Translations under genes and position numbers: made by a program
Shown: positions 61,847 to 64,000 of the stretch, piece after piece
Numbering within the stretch: position 1 is the first letter of the stretch
Layout of the letters: each line of letters opens with the position of its first letter
Notes under the pieces: model-generated
Databases searched by the model: none
What the model saw: the letters and a program-made list of their open reading frames with translations, nothing else
Told to the model about the DNA's origin: nothing
NCBI GenBank assembly: GCA_034506395.1
Contig: JAPDPQ010000025.1
Location: 1-64,000, forward strand
Source of the DNA: a candidate division KSB1 bacterium
Lineage (GTDB): Bacteria > Zhuqueibacterota > Zhuqueibacteria > Thermofontimicrobiales > Thermofontimicrobiaceae
Reading direction: 5' to 3'
DNA length: 64,000 nucleotides

Positions 61847-64000
61847 TCATTTCTTCCAGGGATAGACGAAATAATATTTCCCAGAGCCAACCGTAATACA
61901 AATTCCCAGTCCATTTTCAAGGACATTTTCAACCCCCTTAGCCTGAGCGATCGGTTTACCAGATTCGGTTATCTCTCTTGAATCAATGGGTGGTAAGATG
62001 ACCGTAGCAGTCGTGTTCGCTGGAATAGTGATCTCTAAGTGGACTTTTCCGTCGATAATTTTCCATGAAGTGTTGATCTCGCCATACATGGAATGATGAT
62101 AGGCGGAGGCCTGAGTGAGCCCGCCACCTGGCTGGGGACGGATGACGATGTGTTTATAGCCAGGATGCTCGGGATCGATTTCAATGCCCCCGACGACACG
62201 ATACAACCAGTCGCCAATTGCGCCATAAGCATAGTGGTTGAAGGAATTCATACCAGGATCCTGGAAAGATCCATCGGGCTTGATGCCATCCCACCGTTCC
62301 CAGATGGTTGTAGCCCCTTTGGTAATAGGATAGAGCCATGAAGGATATTCTTTACGGTTGAGCAGCAAATAGGCTAAATCCAAATAACCATGGTCGCTGA
62401 GCACCTGATTGATCAGGTTCGCCCCAACGAATCCAGTCGTAATGTGCTGGAAGTGCTGGACATCTTCTGCCAGTCGCTGAGCCGCACTGGCTTTCATTGG
62501 TTCGGGGAGCAAATCAAAGGCAAGTGCTAATGAATATGCAGTCTGAGTGTTGGAAACTAATCGGCCATTTGGGGTGACATACTCAGCCAAAAAGGCGCGT
62601 TTGATATTGGTTAGCAGATCGGCATAAAACTGCGCATCTTCCTTTTTGCCTAAAATTGCAGCGACGCGCTGCAAAATATCCGTCGAGTGAGCAAAATAGG
62701 CTGTAGCGATCAGGTCCTTATCCGTAGTCGCCCCTGGATAATCCGACCGAGTCGTTGCAAAAGCCAGCCAATCACCAAAATGATTCCCCTGTTTCCATAA
62801 AAAGGATTCGCCAGCTTGATTTTTCATGTAATCCACCCAAGCTTTCATGCTGGGATATTGCTGCTCCAGGATACGCCGGTCTCCATAGCAGAGGTAAACG
62901 GTCCATGGGATAATGACCGCAGCATCGGCCCAGGCGCTTGAACCACCGGGCCGATTCCATGGCCAGATGGGATTTTCCGCATCGTTGTCCGGATTCAGGT
63001 CCCAGGATTTTGCACCAGGCGCTCGCAAGACATCTGGAATTACATGCGGTACCACACCATCGTAGTATTGATCCTCAGAGAGGTCCTTGAGCCATTTCGT
63101 ATAAAAGCGAGCCGCCTCCATATTAAAACAGGCGGTACGAGAAAATACTTGTGCATCCCCAGTCCACCCCATTCGCTCATCGCGTTGCGGACAGTCTGTA
63201 GGCACATCGAGGAAGTTACCCTTTTGACCCCATTGGATATTGTGCTGCAACTGATTGATCATCGGATCACTGCAGCTAAAATCGCCAACTGGGTCCATAT
63301 CGGAATGGATCACAATACCAATCATGTTGCTCAAGTTCGGTTCTCCGGGCCAACCTTCAACTGCCACATACCGAAAGCCATGAAACGTGAAATGGGGCTC
63401 GAAAATTTCTGTTCCTCCGCCTTTTAAAATGTACTGATCGCGTTGTTTGGCGCTACGAAGATTGTCCGTGTAAAGATTTCCCTCTTTGTCGAGAACCTCA
63501 GCATGGCGCAAAGTGATTGTGGTTCCAGAAGGCCCTGCGACTTGAATTCTAACCCAACCCACCATGTTTTGCCCCATGTCAAAGATCGTTTCCCTTTTGG
63601 GGCTTTTGAGGATGGCAATCGGCTTGATCTCCTGAATACGGCGCACCGGAGGTCCATAAGCAGCGACGAGCTTGTTTTGATAACGATCTATTAACCGCAC
63701 TAATTTCCAATTGCTATCATCAAAGCCAGGCCGATTCCAGCCTGGAATCTCAAGTCGTGCGTCATAAATTTCGCCATTGTAGATATCCGATTCAAGGATA
63801 GGGCCGGTGCTTGCCTTCCAGGTGCCATCGGTGCCAAAAATCTCGGTAGTTCCGTCTTGGTACGTTACATGAATCTGAAGCAAGAAGCCCAATTTTTCCC
63901 CATAGTAATTCCGAAATGGTTTCCAACTCAAAAAACCGCGGTACCATCCATCCCCTAAAATCGCACCAATGGCATTTGGACCAACAGTTAAATTGGTTGT
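61847..64000 (-). CDS. Alpha-L-rhamnosidase, GH78-type (partial, N-terminus outside window)
   Basis: The frame stays open to the window edge at 64000, so about 718 codons are visible and the N-terminal domains are missing. GH78 hallmarks include GAILGDGWYRG at the beta-sandwich, the catalytic-domain TDCPQRDERMGWTGDAQVFSRTACFN with the general acid, and WERWDGIKPDGSFQDPGMNSFNHYAYGAIGDWLYRVVGGI near the C-terminus. These remove terminal rhamnose from plant or microbial glycans. No signal peptide can be seen because the start lies outside. The neighbouring transporters may take up released sugars or aglycones. Confidence 0.92.
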   Translation of the reverse strand, partial: TTNLTVGPNAIGAILGDGWYRGFLSWKPFRNYYGEKLGFLLQIHVTYQDGTTEIFGTDGTWKASTGPILESDIYNGEIYDARLEIPGWNRPGFDDSNWKLVRLIDRYQNKLVAAYGPPVRRIQEIKPIAILKSPKRETIFDMGQNMVGWVRIQVAGPSGTTITLRHAEVLDKEGNLYTDNLRSAKQRDQYILKGGGTEIFEPHFTFHGFRYVAVEGWPGEPNLSNMIGIVIHSDMDPVGDFSCSDPMINQLQHNIQWGQKGNFLDVPTDCPQRDERMGWTGDAQVFSRTACFNMEAARFYTKWLKDLSEDQYYDGVVPHVIPDVLRAPGAKSWDLNPDNDAENPIWPWNRPGGSSAWADAAVIIPWTVYLCYGDRRILEQQYPSMKAWVDYMKNQAGESFLWKQGNHFGDWLAFATTRSDYPGATTDKDLIATAYFAHSTDILQRVAAILGKKEDAQFYADLLTNIKRAFLAEYVTPNGRLVSNTQTAYSLALAFDLLPEPMKASAAQRLAEDVQHFQHITTGFVGANLINQVLSDHGYLDLAYLLLNRKEYPSWLYPITKGATTIWERWDGIKPDGSFQDPGMNSFNHYAYGAIGDWLYRVVGGIEIDPEHPGYKHIVIRPQPGGGLTQASAYHHSMYGEINTSWKIIDGKVHLEITIPANTTATVILPPIDSREITESGKPIAQAKGVENVLENGLGICITVGSGKYYFVYPWKK

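Noticed and set aside
1..64000. CRISPR arrays, prophage, integrase or transposase
   Set aside because: No regularly spaced repeats, phage structural genes or recombinases are seen in any frame; the only repeats are REP-like palindromes.

Overview
The window is about 64 kb of chromosome with moderate GC content, dense coding and almost all genes on the minus strand. Several features point to a free-living Gram-negative bacterium of the FCB (Fibrobacterota-Chlorobiota-Bacteroidota) radiation, most like Calditrichota/KSB1-type lineages. These are lipoproteins and beta-barrels, a giant secreted protein ending in a FlgD-like/type IX-like C-terminal domain, a PorV/FadL-like porin, RNase Y next to zapA, and SpoIIE-type phosphatases. 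The phylum is inferred from gene content only. I see no rRNA, CRISPR array, prophage, transposase or integrase.

Layout. (1) 1-9886, minus: a core translation/cell-division block in transcription order thrS, infC (AUC start), rpmI, rplT, pheS, pheT (TTG start), zapB-like, zapA, a 6S-RNA-like structured RNA, rny, ymdB (cut by the window edge). (2) 9997-10449: four tRNAs (Gly, Cys, Leu, Val) behind a strong promoter. (3) 10450-24406: a small zinc-ribbon gene, then a surface locus with a TPR-CsgG lipoprotein, a SUMF1-like secreted protein, a 2,801-residue protein with 14 tandem ASH-type Ig domains, an outer-membrane barrel and a second CsgG-like protein. (4) 24886-35766: housekeeping and metabolism: a P-loop kinase/dCMP deaminase fusion, P5C dehydrogenase, M23 peptidase, MBL hydrolase, a RidA lipoprotein, a B12-type radical SAM enzyme, tRNA-Pro, a YqaA-type membrane protein, pcm, and a Tat-exported asparaginase. 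(5) 36098-46492: an orphan 137-residue gene, then a signalling block with four SpoIIE-type phosphatases of different sensor architecture, an RsbW-like kinase, a STAS antagonist and an NHL-propeller lipoprotein, but no sigma factor. (6) 46791-49310: a PorV/FadL-like porin and a third CsgG-like protein carrying a FlgT-C-like domain. (7) 49417-55148: apt, acyP, a LOG-like protein, asnS, gpsA, purM and a DUF4416 protein. (8) 55507-64000: tRNA-Leu, an SSS symporter, an MFS transporter, an NCS1 permease with a small membrane protein, and a GH78 alpha-L-rhamnosidase cut by the window edge. Two REP-like palindromic elements lie in this last part.

How it fits together. The envelope genes form two related sets, each pairing CsgG-like proteins with outer-membrane barrels, and one of them includes a giant adhesin-like product. 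The signalling genes form a partner-switching module (phosphatases, kinase, antagonist) whose output regulator lies elsewhere. The strongest candidates for something undescribed are the CsgG/giant-ASH/SUMF1/barrel locus, the signalling module, and the RNA between zapA and rny.
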